Shown: positions 8,695 to 18,290 of the stretch, piece after piece | Position numbering within the stretch: position 1 is the stretch's first letter | Layout of the letters: each line of letters begins with the position of its first letter | DNA from: Armatimonadetes bacterium JP3_11 | GTDB taxonomy: Bacteria; Armatimonadota; Fimbriimonadia; Fimbriimonadales; GBS-DC | Length of the DNA stretch: 33,491 nucleotides | Direction: 5' to 3' | NCBI GenBank assembly: GCA_002254605.1 | Contig: NKPV01000010.1 | Span: 1 to 33,491, forward strand | Notes under the pieces: model-generated | The model's database searches: none | Told to the model about the DNA's origin: nothing | The model's input: the letters and a program-made list of their open reading frames with translations, nothing else | Position numbers and translations under genes: made by a program

Positions 8695-10227
8695 ATGTGG
8701 AACGACGAGCAGACCCGTGAGAACCTGTCCTCCGAGTCGACCCTGGCGACCGAGACGGCAGCTAAGACAGAAGAGGAGACCGCTGTCGTGGAAACGAGTG
8801 CCGAACCAGCCTCTGCGACCACGAGTGCGTCCGAAGCGGTCAGCGGGGAAGGGAGTAGCCCGCAAGAGGCGGAAGCCCACACTCCCGCAGCACCTGCAGC
8901 CGCAGCTTCCGAATCAGCCCCTACAAGCACAGAGAGTCGCTCCGAGCCGTCCCGCGATGAGGGGGACATCCTGTCAATGGATGAAGCCATCGAGCAAAGT
9001 TTCCCCTCGTTCGAGCCCGGTGAAGTCATTCAGGCGACCGTCGTGCAGGTCGATCGCGACGCCGCGCTGGTCGATGTCGGCGCCAAAACCGAAATCAAAA
9101 TCCCCAAAAAGGAATTGGCGACTGGCAAAATCGAATCGGCAACTGATGTGGTGCAGGTGGGCGATGTGATTGATGTGAAGGTGATGAGTACGCGCGGCGA
9201 AGGCGGGATGCCCGAGCTTTCAAAACGCGAAGCCGACTTCGACAAACTCTGGAACTCTATTGTGGCGGCATACCACAATAAAGAGACGCTGGAGGCGATG
9301 GTGGAAGACGCCGTCAAAGGCGGCGTGGTGGTGAATATCGGCGTGCGCTGCTTTGTGCCCGCCAGCCAGATTGCCCGACGCCTGCCCCCGAACCAGCTGG
9401 ACCGGCTCGTGGGTGAGGTAATCCCCATCAAGATCATCGATATCGAAGAGGAGAAGCGCAAGGTGGTTGCCTCGAACAAACTGGCGGAAGAAGAGTTGCG
9501 TAGGCAGCGCGAAGAGGAAGAGCGCCAACGCCGCGAGCGCGTGTTTGCTAAACTGCAAGTCGGGCAGCGGTTCACAGGCGTCGTGAAACGAATCACCTCC
9601 TACGGCGCGTTTGTCGATATCGGCGAGTACGAGGGATTACTCCATGTCAGCGAGGTGTCGTGGGCGCGTGTGAACGACCCCCGTGAAGTGCTCAAGGAAG
9701 GCGACGAGATTGAGGTCATGGTGATTCGCTTGGAGCCGGAGAACGGCAAAGTCGCACTCAGCCGTCGCCAGGTCTTGCCCGACCCGTGGCATATCGCAGC
9801 GCAGCAGTATAAAGAAGGCGACGAAATCGAAGTGCCGATTTCGCGTGTGGTGCGCACAGGTGCCTTTGCGCGGGTGATGGAAGGCGTGGAGGCGTTCCTT
9901 CCGCTCTCGGAACTCTCGAGCAAGCGCGTAAAAAGCGCGGAAGAGGTTGTGCAGGTGGGCGAGACGGTGAAAGGGCGCATCATCGAGCTCGATCCGCGTC
10001 GCCGCCGCATGGTAGTCAGCCTGCGCGCCCCCGAAGAGCAACGCGCCGTGCAAGAGCATCGCCAGCGGACTGCACCCAGCAAAACCAGCGGCTTCACTAT
10101 CGGCGAACGGCTCCAATCACAGCTCCAGCAACTGCGCTCGGAGGCGACGGCGACCACAGAACCCCAAAGCGACGCCGAAAACGGCGATACGATGGCAGGA
10201 ACGGAACCGGGCGCGTCGAATAATTAA
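8695..10227 (+). CDS. rpsA: S1-domain RNA-binding protein (ribosomal protein bS1 type)
   Basis: S1 proteins hold mRNA on the 30S ribosome. The 510-residue protein begins with about 100 residues rich in Ala, Ser, Glu and Thr, probably disordered. Four S1 OB-fold repeats follow at about 106-177, 193-259, 287-357 and 373-444; the third is the most canonical (ITSYGAFVDIGEYEGLLHVSE). A charged helix (EEELRRQREEEERQRRERV, about 265-283) separates repeats two and three. E. coli S1 has six repeats; four are usual in many other phyla, so the symbol is used in that wide sense. A strong AAGGAGGT (8677-8684) lies 10 bases before the ATG. The stop codon overlaps the start of coaE by one base. Confidence 0.88.
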   Translation: MWNDEQTRENLSSESTLATETAAKTEEETAVVETSAEPASATTSASEAVSGEGSSPQEAEAHTPAAPAAAASESAPTSTESRSEPSRDEGDILSMDEAIEQSFPSFEPGEVIQATVVQVDRDAALVDVGAKTEIKIPKKELATGKIESATDVVQVGDVIDVKVMSTRGEGGMPELSKREADFDKLWNSIVAAYHNKETLEAMVEDAVKGGVVVNIGVRCFVPASQIARRLPPNQLDRLVGEVIPIKIIDIEEEKRKVVASNKLAEEELRRQREEEERQRRERVFAKLQVGQRFTGVVKRITSYGAFVDIGEYEGLLHVSEVSWARVNDPREVLKEGDEIEVMVIRLEPENGKVALSRRQVLPDPWHIAAQQYKEGDEIEVPISRVVRTGAFARVMEGVEAFLPLSELSSKRVKSAEEVVQVGETVKGRIIELDPRRRRMVVSLRAPEEQRAVQEHRQRTAPSKTSGFTIGERLQSQLQQLRSEATATTEPQSDAENGDTMAGTEPGASNN

Positions 10228-10829
10228 TGCAACGGATTGCGATCACGGGCGGCGTCGCCGAAGGCAAGACCACCGTCTTGCAGATGTTTGCCGCGCTGGG
10301 AGCAACAACACTGAGCAGCGACGCCATCGCGGCGACGCTCCTCCATCCAGGGACGGATTTATGGAGACAAGTTATTCAGGAGTTTGGGCAGGCGATTACG
10401 ACGGCGGACGGCTTGCTGGCGCGCGAGCGGTTGGCGCAGTGGGCATTCAGCGAGGTGCGCGTCCGTCGCCGACTCAATCGCTTAATGCATCCCGTAGTGG
10501 TGCATACACTGGAAGAGCAACTCGAAGCACTACGAGGCAGCACTCTCCTCGTTTTCGTCGAAGTGCCTCTTTTAGTCGAAGTCGCGTTGCAGGGCTGGTT
10601 CGACGGCGTGATTGTGGTGCAAGCAACTCCATCGCTCCAACAGCGACGACTGCTCGAACGCGGGCTGCCGCACTTGCGCGTGCGGCACATCCTGCAAGCC
10701 CAACTTCCTACACGCTGCAAAGTCGCCTTCGCCGACTGGGTCGTGCGCACGCATCGATCGCTGGTATCCGTTCAGAGGCAAGTACAGCGAATCTGGCGTT
10801 CGCTCACCGAATCGCGTGGGGTATACTGA
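10227..10829 (+). CDS. coaE: Dephospho-CoA kinase
   Basis: It phosphorylates the 3'-hydroxyl of dephospho-CoA, the last step of coenzyme A synthesis. The 200-residue protein is of normal length. It opens with RIAITGGVAEGKTTV, a Walker A loop (about 8-16) reading GGVAEGKTT where the family usually has GGIGSGKST, then has the typical LSSDAIA segment and LMHPVV later on. The start ATG overlaps the last base of the S1 stop codon (TAATG), so translation is coupled to that gene. The last bases contain a TATACT box that may drive the next gene. Confidence 0.9.
   Translation: MQRIAITGGVAEGKTTVLQMFAALGATTLSSDAIAATLLHPGTDLWRQVIQEFGQAITTADGLLARERLAQWAFSEVRVRRRLNRLMHPVVVHTLEEQLEALRGSTLLVFVEVPLLVEVALQGWFDGVIVVQATPSLQQRRLLERGLPHLRVRHILQAQLPTRCKVAFADWVVRTHRSLVSVQRQVQRIWRSLTESRGVY
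10822..10827 (+). promoter_or_regulatory. Candidate -10 box for the secreted-protein locus
   Basis: GTGGGGTATACT overlaps the end of coaE, about 93 bases before the GTG at 10921. The extended GGGGTATACT matches the tRNA-Leu and nagA boxes. No clear -35 is visible. Confidence 0.4.
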
Positions 10830-10903
10830 GGGGCGCAACGGAATCGGATTTCGTTCGTCAAAAACGGGCAGGAGTTCTCGTGTACTTGTGGAATCGAGCA
10901 ACG

Positions 10904-10910
10904 AAGGAGG
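10904..10910 (+). promoter_or_regulatory. Shine-Dalgarno site deciding the start of the 1827-aa gene
   Basis: AAGGAGG lies 10 bases before GTG 10921, which opens a clear signal peptide. The frame is open back to 10612, but that part overlaps coaE. Confidence 0.8.
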
Positions 10911-10920
10911 TTCAAACGCA

Positions 10921-13900
10921 GTGATACGACGATGGCAGCTGGTAGTGGCGGGGCTTATCCTGGCATGGGCAGGTTACGCGCAAGGTGGGGACGCCCAACA
11001 ATCGCCCACCCAAACTCTGCCTGGGCGCTTTATTTTGCCGAATGCACGTCCGCGCGAGATACCGCCGCAGAACTATAAAGTTGCACCCCCCCGCGCGCCC
11101 CAAAGTGGCACGGTGCAATGGCGCAAAAATGGGCTTTTTGACCCACAGCAGTTCCATCAGCAACTGCAGCAGCGCCGACAACGCACACGCGCACCGCGCT
11201 GGGATACCGACATCACCAACGCCGCCACCGACGAGATGCACCCGATTTATAACCCGGGCGCGACCAAGATGTTCTTTTCCAGCAACGCAGGCGGCGTCGG
11301 TTCGAATGGACGACTGGTGAACCCCACACCCCGCTATCGCATCTGGCGCGGTGATTTGGACGAGGGGACACAGACCTATGTCGGTAACCTCACGAATCTG
11401 GTTCCCATCACAGGCGATACCCCCGATGAACAGTTCGGAAGCCAAATCCAGCCCTCGCTCAACGCCAGTGCGAATATCATCGCCTACGCCAATCGCAGCG
11501 CTGCTGGAAGCTATAACATCGTCGTACGCAACCTATCCACGGGACAGCGCGTCGTCATTACCTCCGATAATAACGGCGTCACGCAAAACCTCCACCCCAC
11601 GCTCAGCCCAGGCGGCAACCTGGTGATTTTCTCCTCGAACCGCTTGCAAGGTTCCGAGACGGAAGCCGACCGACGCTATCGCCTCTATGTGGCGCGCGCC
11701 GATGGGCGCCCTTTTGAAGACGGAACCTTTTTCCGACGCATCACCTTCCCGAACGCGGGCGAAAACGATGTGGAACCTGCGTGGTCGCCTGACGGCAATC
11801 GGGTGGCGTTTGCACGCATCGCCGCCGACGGCAGCAGCTACCTCTATATGCTCGATTTCAACACCCTCACGGTCACCCAGTGGACGAATTTTGTGGATGC
11901 AAATGGCAACCGCCCGCGCGATCGCCAACCCGCATGGACAACCATCGGCGGGTCGCCCGTGCTGGTGTTCGCGTCCACGCGCAAATCGGGCACGCCCCAC
12001 GAAATTGGCGCACCGTCCGACCGAGTCGATGTGACGGACAATATCTATGACATCTACCGGATTGGCGCGGTGCTGCCCGAGCCTCTGGGGGGCGACGCCA
12101 TTGCCCTCACGGCGGATCCCAGTACGGCATCACTGGCGCGCCCCGATGTGCCGGGCGTGGCGTTCTTTGCGCCTGCCGCAGGCGCGAAATACCCCACAGG
12201 CGCCATCGATGAGCGCAACCGAGTCGCCTACCACTCGACCCGAACCCAAGGCGCTGAAGCCCCCGGACCTGGCATCCACGACCTGTGGGAAACTCGCGTG
12301 TTCGACCTAACGCCGCCTATCGTGGAAGTGCTGCCCATCGTCAGCCCCAAAGAATCGTTCCCAGGCGATACCGTCACTATCAAAGTGCGCGCGGTCGACT
12401 TGCAAAGCGGGATTAACTTCGTGCGCGTGCAGTTCAAAGACCCTGACAGCGCCGAGCAAGACGCAGAGGGCTTGGAGCATCGCCTGTACCGACTGTTCCA
12501 GTTCGATATTTTCTTCCCGAACCGTATCTTGGTGGGACAGGGGCAAGCGTATGTACCCCTCTTTGTGGAAGTGGGACAACAGGCAATCCACCCACAAACC
12601 TACGAATACAAAGAACCCTATAGCCTCGTGCGCTTAGGTTGGAGCGGCAGCTTAGACGACACGCTCTTGCTGCAGCCCGAACTGGATGATAACGGGAACC
12701 CCACCGACTGGTATGTCGCTCAGTGGCGCACGCCCGATGTGCCCAGCGACTTCTACTTGGATGTGATTGTGCGCGACAACGCGGGCAACGAGTTCATCTA
12801 CGACAACATCACAGGGTTCACCACCCAGCAATTCACAGGCGCCAACAACATCCTGCTCGTCTCAGACTACATGGGCGGTCAAATTTTCGTGCAAAACCGT
12901 GTGGACGCAATTGGCAACTCCATCACGCGCCCCACTTGGCAGCCTGTGGAGAGCTACTGGACGGATAACCCCACGGGCAAACCGCCGTTCGATCTCACGC
13001 AACCGCCCAGTGGCACACCGCTGATTATTCATGGCGACGGATCGATTCCGCATCCGAACCTGCCGCCCGGCTTCTTCATCCGCTCCGATACTTTGGGGCA
13101 AAACACCACCTACGGCAACTTGTACGACATCTGGCGCGTGCAGTGCCGCAACCCCATCACCCCAGCAGTGCTGGCGGGTTACCAACCACGCACGGAACGC
13201 GAACCGACCGACCTGCAGGGCGGTTTCCGCGATAAACTCCACGCCCCACGCATCGTCATCTGGGCAAGCCCCTACGCCGGTAATGTGTGGGCAGGACCAG
13301 GACACATTCTCGACCCCGAAGTACAAACCCTGATTCGCAACTTCCTGCAGAATAGCGGGCGCATGCTGTTCAGCGGTCAGGATATCGCGTGGGCACTGAG
13401 TCTGCGCGGCGCCGTGGCAAACCAGTTTATGAACGACATTCTGCGCGTCGCCTTCGATAGCGATACCGCGGAGGATGTGTTCTTGATACCTTACCGGGGG
13501 CTGCGCCATGTGGTGCAAGGAGTCGCCGCACCTTCAGGGGAAGATCCCAACCCGATTGCGAATAACCCCGGAGGCATTCCCATCTGGATTCGCTTTGAAG
13601 GAAACACAATTCAAAACGACGAGCCGCAGAATTTGAACTTGTCGCATCCCGCGCAGTATTTGGTATTCCCTACCTTTGACGACTTTGATGTCATTCCGCC
13701 TGTTGGAGCGTCTAGTAGTACCCCTCTGTATACCGACGCCGCATGGAACCAAGTATGGATTGATACCGTTACGGTGAACCCGAACGCGCGCGTAGTGTAT
13801 CAATACACGCAACCGCGTGCAGGCAGTAGCTCGCTTGTGGGTACCTCTAATCACGCTGGCTCCTACTACGCCGATTCGGCGACGCGCTCCAAAGTGGCGT

Positions 13901-16404
13901 TCCTCGCGTTTGGTTTGGAGGGCGTGAACTCCTATTATAATGACGGACCTACAGGCACCTTGTGGTGTCGTGCCTACCGCAATAAGATTATCCACAACGC
14001 GTTTGGCTGGATGACCCACAGCGTGCTGCAAGGCACTGTGCGCCAGTACGACCCTGATACCCGCACCTTCACGCCGCTACCGCGGGCACTGGTGCGTGTC
14101 GTTGGCGTAACACCTCCCAGCATTGCAGGGGTCAGCGCGGGCTTCGCGATTACCGATTCCAACGGCTTCTACCGAATCGTGGGCTTAGAAGCGGGTGTCT
14201 ATGTTGTGGACGCAGAGCGCCCCGGCTTCAAAACTCAGCACCCCGAAACGGTTACGCTGGTGGCAACCACAGCCACCATCAACCTGATTATGCTCGCTAC
14301 CCCGCCAGGACAAATCAGCGGGCGCGTGATCGACATAAATAACCAGCCTGTGCGTGGGGCAGTCGTTCGGGCGACAAACACCCAAGACCCCGAACTAACG
14401 GTCGAGGTGTTCAGCGACCCAGATGGAACATTCCTAATACCGCGTGTGCCAGTGGGCGTCTGGAATGTAACGGTCGTGAGCCTCTCATTCGGTGGCTATA
14501 ACCTGCCCCCCGTGCAGCCCACACCCGATGGAGTCTATCGTGATGTCGTGGTTCAGTCCGGTCAGACTACCAATGTGGGCGACTTCGTGCTGGAGCCAGA
14601 GCCGGGAACTGTAGTAGGTCAGGTAACCGATGTCGATACCGGCGACCCCATCCCGAACGCTCGAGTCACTGCAGTTGCGGGCACGAACACCCGCGCCAAT
14701 GTGACGACCGATGCCAACGGCAACTACACTCTCACTGTGCCTGCAGGCGAATATGTGATTACGGCGGTAGCGCCTGGCTATGCACCAGAGAGCCAGACAC
14801 TGAGCGTCCCCGCCAACACCACGACGACCCTCAACTTCCAGCTGGCGAAACTGCCGCCAGGCTCGGCAACGGGCAAAATCACCCGTCGCTTTGGCGGCGC
14901 ACCCGAACCCGGTGCCACCGTCGAACTGCGTTTCGGCTCGACGGTGGTGCAAACGGCGACCACCGATGCCAACGGCGACTACAGCTTCCCCAACGTGCCC
15001 CCAGGCGACTATGTGGTTGTGCCCAGCAAGCCCGGATTTACTTTCATTCCCAACCAGCGCACGATTACGGTGAATCCGGGACAGAATACCGTCGTCGGCG
15101 AGTTCAAGTCGGAGCCGTTGCGCACCTTCTTCAAGGGACGGTTCTTGGTCTCCGCGCCGTATGACTATACGCAAGATGTGCAAGACCTGCTGAATGTACC
15201 CACGGGCGCAATCTTCCGCTTCTTCACTTGGGATCCTACCCAAGCTCGGTATGTGTTCTACCCGAACGCGCCTGCAAACCGCTTTGAACTCGGACGCGGC
15301 TACTTCATCGAGACCTCGGTCGACCTGCCGCTGACGGTGAGCGGCACGCCTGCTAACTCCGCGCAGCCGTTCGAAATACCACTGCGAGCAGGCTGGAACT
15401 TGATTGGCAACCCGTTCACCTTCGATGTGAACTGGAGCGCGGTGCAGGTGATTGACCCCGACACCAATACGGCGGTCTCACTGACGACGGCGGTGGGCAA
15501 GGGTATCGTGGCGAACGCGCTCTGGGGCTACTCGTTCGGCGCGTATACCGCGACCACCCGCATGAAGGTGTGGGAAGGTTATTGGCTCTACGCGTATCGG
15601 GATACGAGGCTGATTATTCCGCCCAGTGCCGTGGCTGCGACCGCAGCCCCCAGCCGAAGCGCTGTGACGAACGCTGGCGGCTGGCGATTGACGCTGGAGG
15701 TAGAGTCGGGTGACTGGAAAGACCGCGCCTATGTGGGCGTGTCGCGTGCAGCCACTTCGAGCTATGATAGTGGTTATGACCTGCTCAAGCCGCCGCCCGT
15801 CGGTGCGGACTATGTACATATCAGCATGCCACGCCTGAACTGGGGCGCACAGAGCGGAATCTACGGCGTGGATATCCAACCCGCAACGCGCAGCGCCCGC
15901 TGGGAGTTTGTGGTGGAGACCAGCCAACCGAACCGCGAGGTCACTCTGCGCTGGCCCGACGCGCAACAACTGCCGCGCTCGGCGAACCTCGTACTGGTGA
16001 ACCTGGATACCGGCGAGCGACGCTACCTGCGCACAACAGGCGCGTACACCTTCCGCACAGGCGCAACGGGCGTGAGCCGATTCCGACTCGAGATGGTGTC
16101 CAGCGGAGGGTTGTTGCGCATCCAGCAGGTGCAGGTCAACTCCGGACGCGGGAATCAGCACACCATCGCCTTCCAACTGACAGGAGAGGCGACCGTTCAG
16201 GTGAATATTCTGTCTGGCGGGAAGGTCGTGCGCCAGCTGCTCAATCAAGCGACGCGCAGTGGCGGGATGCAGCAAGTCATCTGGGACGGTCGCGACCAGA
16301 GCGGCGTGGCGCTGCCCCCCGGCGCCTACACTATCGAAATTCGAGCCGTGAGCGAGGACGGTCAGGTCGCACGTGCGACGGCGCCTCTCATCCTCACGCG
16401 CTAA
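10921..16404 (+). CDS. Giant secreted protein: propeller, regulatory-like repeats and shared C-terminal module
   Basis: The protein has 1827 residues. A signal peptide ends near residue 20 (AWAGYA). A TolB/PD40-like beta-propeller spans about 100-445, with repeats such as HPTLSPGGNLVIFSSN and VEPAWSPDGNRVAFARI. An Ig-like region (about 460-635) is followed by an uncharacterised alpha/beta region (about 640-1030) that includes FLQNSGRMLFSGQDIAWAL. Four carboxypeptidase-regulatory-like domains start at about 1034, 1127, 1228 and 1313. The last 420 residues are the module shared with the proteins at 18291 and 21240, with AGWNLIGNPFTF near 1490, a FlgD-Ig-like end (VIWDGRDQSGVALPPGAYTI) and the terminal PLILTR. 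This is probably a cell-surface structural or adhesive protein. No catalytic site was recognised. A downstream CsgG-like gene follows after 30 bases. Confidence 0.85.
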   Translation: MIRRWQLVVAGLILAWAGYAQGGDAQQSPTQTLPGRFILPNARPREIPPQNYKVAPPRAPQSGTVQWRKNGLFDPQQFHQQLQQRRQRTRAPRWDTDITNAATDEMHPIYNPGATKMFFSSNAGGVGSNGRLVNPTPRYRIWRGDLDEGTQTYVGNLTNLVPITGDTPDEQFGSQIQPSLNASANIIAYANRSAAGSYNIVVRNLSTGQRVVITSDNNGVTQNLHPTLSPGGNLVIFSSNRLQGSETEADRRYRLYVARADGRPFEDGTFFRRITFPNAGENDVEPAWSPDGNRVAFARIAADGSSYLYMLDFNTLTVTQWTNFVDANGNRPRDRQPAWTTIGGSPVLVFASTRKSGTPHEIGAPSDRVDVTDNIYDIYRIGAVLPEPLGGDAIALTADPSTASLARPDVPGVAFFAPAAGAKYPTGAIDERNRVAYHSTRTQGAEAPGPGIHDLWETRVFDLTPPIVEVLPIVSPKESFPGDTVTIKVRAVDLQSGINFVRVQFKDPDSAEQDAEGLEHRLYRLFQFDIFFPNRILVGQGQAYVPLFVEVGQQAIHPQTYEYKEPYSLVRLGWSGSLDDTLLLQPELDDNGNPTDWYVAQWRTPDVPSDFYLDVIVRDNAGNEFIYDNITGFTTQQFTGANNILLVSDYMGGQIFVQNRVDAIGNSITRPTWQPVESYWTDNPTGKPPFDLTQPPSGTPLIIHGDGSIPHPNLPPGFFIRSDTLGQNTTYGNLYDIWRVQCRNPITPAVLAGYQPRTEREPTDLQGGFRDKLHAPRIVIWASPYAGNVWAGPGHILDPEVQTLIRNFLQNSGRMLFSGQDIAWALSLRGAVANQFMNDILRVAFDSDTAEDVFLIPYRGLRHVVQGVAAPSGEDPNPIANNPGGIPIWIRFEGNTIQNDEPQNLNLSHPAQYLVFPTFDDFDVIPPVGASSSTPLYTDAAWNQVWIDTVTVNPNARVVYQYTQPRAGSSSLVGTSNHAGSYYADSATRSKVAFLAFGLEGVNSYYNDGPTGTLWCRAYRNKIIHNAFGWMTHSVLQGTVRQYDPDTRTFTPLPRALVRVVGVTPPSIAGVSAGFAITDSNGFYRIVGLEAGVYVVDAERPGFKTQHPETVTLVATTATINLIMLATPPGQISGRVIDINNQPVRGAVVRATNTQDPELTVEVFSDPDGTFLIPRVPVGVWNVTVVSLSFGGYNLPPVQPTPDGVYRDVVVQSGQTTNVGDFVLEPEPGTVVGQVTDVDTGDPIPNARVTAVAGTNTRANVTTDANGNYTLTVPAGEYVITAVAPGYAPESQTLSVPANTTTTLNFQLAKLPPGSATGKITRRFGGAPEPGATVELRFGSTVVQTATTDANGDYSFPNVPPGDYVVVPSKPGFTFIPNQRTITVNPGQNTVVGEFKSEPLRTFFKGRFLVSAPYDYTQDVQDLLNVPTGAIFRFFTWDPTQARYVFYPNAPANRFELGRGYFIETSVDLPLTVSGTPANSAQPFEIPLRAGWNLIGNPFTFDVNWSAVQVIDPDTNTAVSLTTAVGKGIVANALWGYSFGAYTATTRMKVWEGYWLYAYRDTRLIIPPSAVAATAAPSRSAVTNAGGWRLTLEVESGDWKDRAYVGVSRAATSSYDSGYDLLKPPPVGADYVHISMPRLNWGAQSGIYGVDIQPATRSARWEFVVETSQPNREVTLRWPDAQQLPRSANLVLVNLDTGERRYLRTTGAYTFRTGATGVSRFRLEMVSSGGLLRIQQVQVNSGRGNQHTIAFQLTGEATVQVNILSGGKVVRQLLNQATRSGGMQQVIWDGRDQSGVALPPGAYTIEIRAVSEDGQVARATAPLILTR

Positions 16405-16434
16405 GCAGCAGACTATGAAGGAGGAGCAATCAGG

Positions 16435-18210
16435 GTGAAAACACGGATGAGACGAACTTGGGCAACACGCACAGCGTATCTCGGTGCGGTAAGCACGCTC
16501 GTTGTCGGGCTGCTCTATCCGCTGGGCGCAGCGCGCGCCTATGCCCAACTGGTGCAACTGCCCCGCATCGCGGTGCTGGACTTCGAAAATAAAAGCGGCT
16601 ACGGCGGTGCAAGCATCGCACGCGCCGCCACCGACGCCGTGGCAAGCGAATACCAAAAATCAGGCAAATATGAGGTGCTGGCGCGTGGTGAGGTAGAACA
16701 ACAGCTCAAAGACCTTGACCTTGCGCCCCCACTGACGAAAACGGGCTACCTGCGACTTGGACGTGCGCTGCAAACCGAGTCGATTATCACCGGCGAAGTG
16801 AACGCCGTGACCTTTGTCGGCAGCCCGAAACAAGCACAGGTCGTAATCACCGTGCGCGTCATCGATATCGCATCGGGCGAACCGATCAACGGCGCGGTGG
16901 CAACCGGCTACAGCAACCGTCGCCCCGGCTACACAGGCGACGATGATACACTGGTGCAGGAAGCCATCCGCAACGCCGCCTTCGAAGCGGTTCGCACCAT
17001 CAACAACTACACCATTCCCGAAGCCACAATCCTCACCACACGGGCAGGCAAAGAGGTGCTCTTGAATCGCGGGATTCGCGGCGGACTGCAGCCAGGTATG
17101 GAGATGATTGTCGTGCGCCGCGGCGAGGAAGTGGGGCGCATCCGCATCACCCAAGTCTCCGATAGCGACGCCGTCGGTGAAATTATCGATTTTGGGCGGG
17201 GCATCCAGAGCGAAGACCGCGCCCGCGCTGTCTATCGTGTGCCCACGGTGCAGGTGCGAGCTGGTAAAGTCACCACGGAGCACCCACGCCGACGCGGCGA
17301 AGGAAACAAACTCCTGCGCTCGCTCGGACCGATTCTGGTGATCGGTTTAATCGCCTTCGGGGTGGCGCGCGCTTCGTCGGGCGGCAATACCCCCGTGCAG
17401 CAAGTCGTGGCAGAAGCAGGCGCCGACGGCAACTTCGAACCGTTCGTGCGCGTGTCGTGGAAAACAACCCTCTTCGCCAAAAGCGCGTCCGACACCATTC
17501 AGTGGCAAATCTTTCGCTCCGACTTTATCGGTACAGACGGCAACGGGAATCTGCGGCCCGTGGGCGTGACGCCAGGCAACCAGAACTTCTTCATCGATAC
17601 CACCGTGCCGCGCACCTTCAACTACGCCAGTCTGCCACGTGAGGGTAGCGAAGATTTATCTCTCGAGGCTGTTGACCCCGCGCCTGGCGTTGCCCCCGGA
17701 CGGAGTTATACCTATCAAATTGCCTTGGTCTATCGCGAGCGAATCGACGCGGAAGGCACCCAGCTGATTTTGTTCAAGCTTTCCGACCGCGTGCGCTCTG
17801 GGCAGGCGACGGTGTTGTTGCCCGTGCAGTTGCTCACCCCTGTCCAACGCAGCGAGGATGTGGACCCCAAAGATGTGCGTTTCAGCTGGCTGGCGGCGGA
17901 AGGTGCGAATGCGTACCGCGTGGAAGTATCGACCGACCCGACCTTCAACGATCGCAACCGCACCTTTACCTCTGCGGAGATTCTGTCTACAGCGGTAGGC
18001 GGCTCGCCGGTCTCCACCGAGCGAATCAACCTTGAGACAGCACTGCTGAATCGCTTGGGGCTAACTGGGCAGCGCGTCACACTCTACTGGCGCGTGGGCG
18101 CGCGCAACCTGGGCGATAACCCAGGTCCCATTCCAGGACCAGGCGGACTGCGTTATGTCTGGAGCCGTCCCTTCGAATTCACCACGCAGGAGCTGCCGCC
18201 CAGCCCGTAA
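16435..18210 (+). CDS. CsgG-like periplasmic/outer-membrane protein with membrane segment and Fn3-like domains
   Basis: The protein has 591 residues. The signal peptide ends at about 37 (ARAYA). A CsgG-like alpha/beta domain spans about 42-190 (RIAVLDFENKSGYGG, LGRALQTESIITGEV, VRVIDIASGEP). A small beta domain resembling the FlgT C-terminal or SH3-like type (about 205-268) contains LNRGIRGGLQPGMEMIVVRRG. A hydrophobic span lies at about 293-312 (GPILVIGLIAFGV), followed by two Fn3-like domains. CsgG itself forms the outer-membrane channel for curli, but CsgG-like domains also occur in other envelope proteins, so channel activity is inference. The GTG start has AAGGAGG 10 bases upstream. The gene sits between two module-bearing secreted proteins. 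A strong terminator follows. Confidence 0.72.
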   Translation: MKTRMRRTWATRTAYLGAVSTLVVGLLYPLGAARAYAQLVQLPRIAVLDFENKSGYGGASIARAATDAVASEYQKSGKYEVLARGEVEQQLKDLDLAPPLTKTGYLRLGRALQTESIITGEVNAVTFVGSPKQAQVVITVRVIDIASGEPINGAVATGYSNRRPGYTGDDDTLVQEAIRNAAFEAVRTINNYTIPEATILTTRAGKEVLLNRGIRGGLQPGMEMIVVRRGEEVGRIRITQVSDSDAVGEIIDFGRGIQSEDRARAVYRVPTVQVRAGKVTTEHPRRRGEGNKLLRSLGPILVIGLIAFGVARASSGGNTPVQQVVAEAGADGNFEPFVRVSWKTTLFAKSASDTIQWQIFRSDFIGTDGNGNLRPVGVTPGNQNFFIDTTVPRTFNYASLPREGSEDLSLEAVDPAPGVAPGRSYTYQIALVYRERIDAEGTQLILFKLSDRVRSGQATVLLPVQLLTPVQRSEDVDPKDVRFSWLAAEGANAYRVEVSTDPTFNDRNRTFTSAEILSTAVGGSPVSTERINLETALLNRLGLTGQRVTLYWRVGARNLGDNPGPIPGPGGLRYVWSRPFEFTTQELPPSP

Positions 18211-18220
18211 GGGTCAATTC

Positions 18221-18248
18221 GGGGCGCAGGCGAAACCTGCGCCCCTTT
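18221..18248 (+). terminator. Strong hairpin terminator after the first CsgG-like gene
   Basis: GGGGCGCAGG (18221-18230) and CCTGCGCCCC (18236-18245) form a perfect 10-bp stem around the loop CGAAA, followed by TTT. The T-run is short, so termination may be partial. It divides the locus into two or more transcription units. Confidence 0.7.
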
Positions 18249-18290
18249 CATGCGTCTTTATCAACAGGCAATTATCGGGAGGAGATACCG

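Noticed and set aside
10612-10920. Upstream extension of the 1827-aa protein
   Set aside because: The extra 103 codons overlap coaE in another frame; the GTG at 10921 has a strong ribosome site and opens a signal peptide.
15478-16656. Minus-strand open frame of 392 codons
   Set aside because: Antisense to the shared C-terminal module and the next gene; no ribosome site and no recognisable domain.
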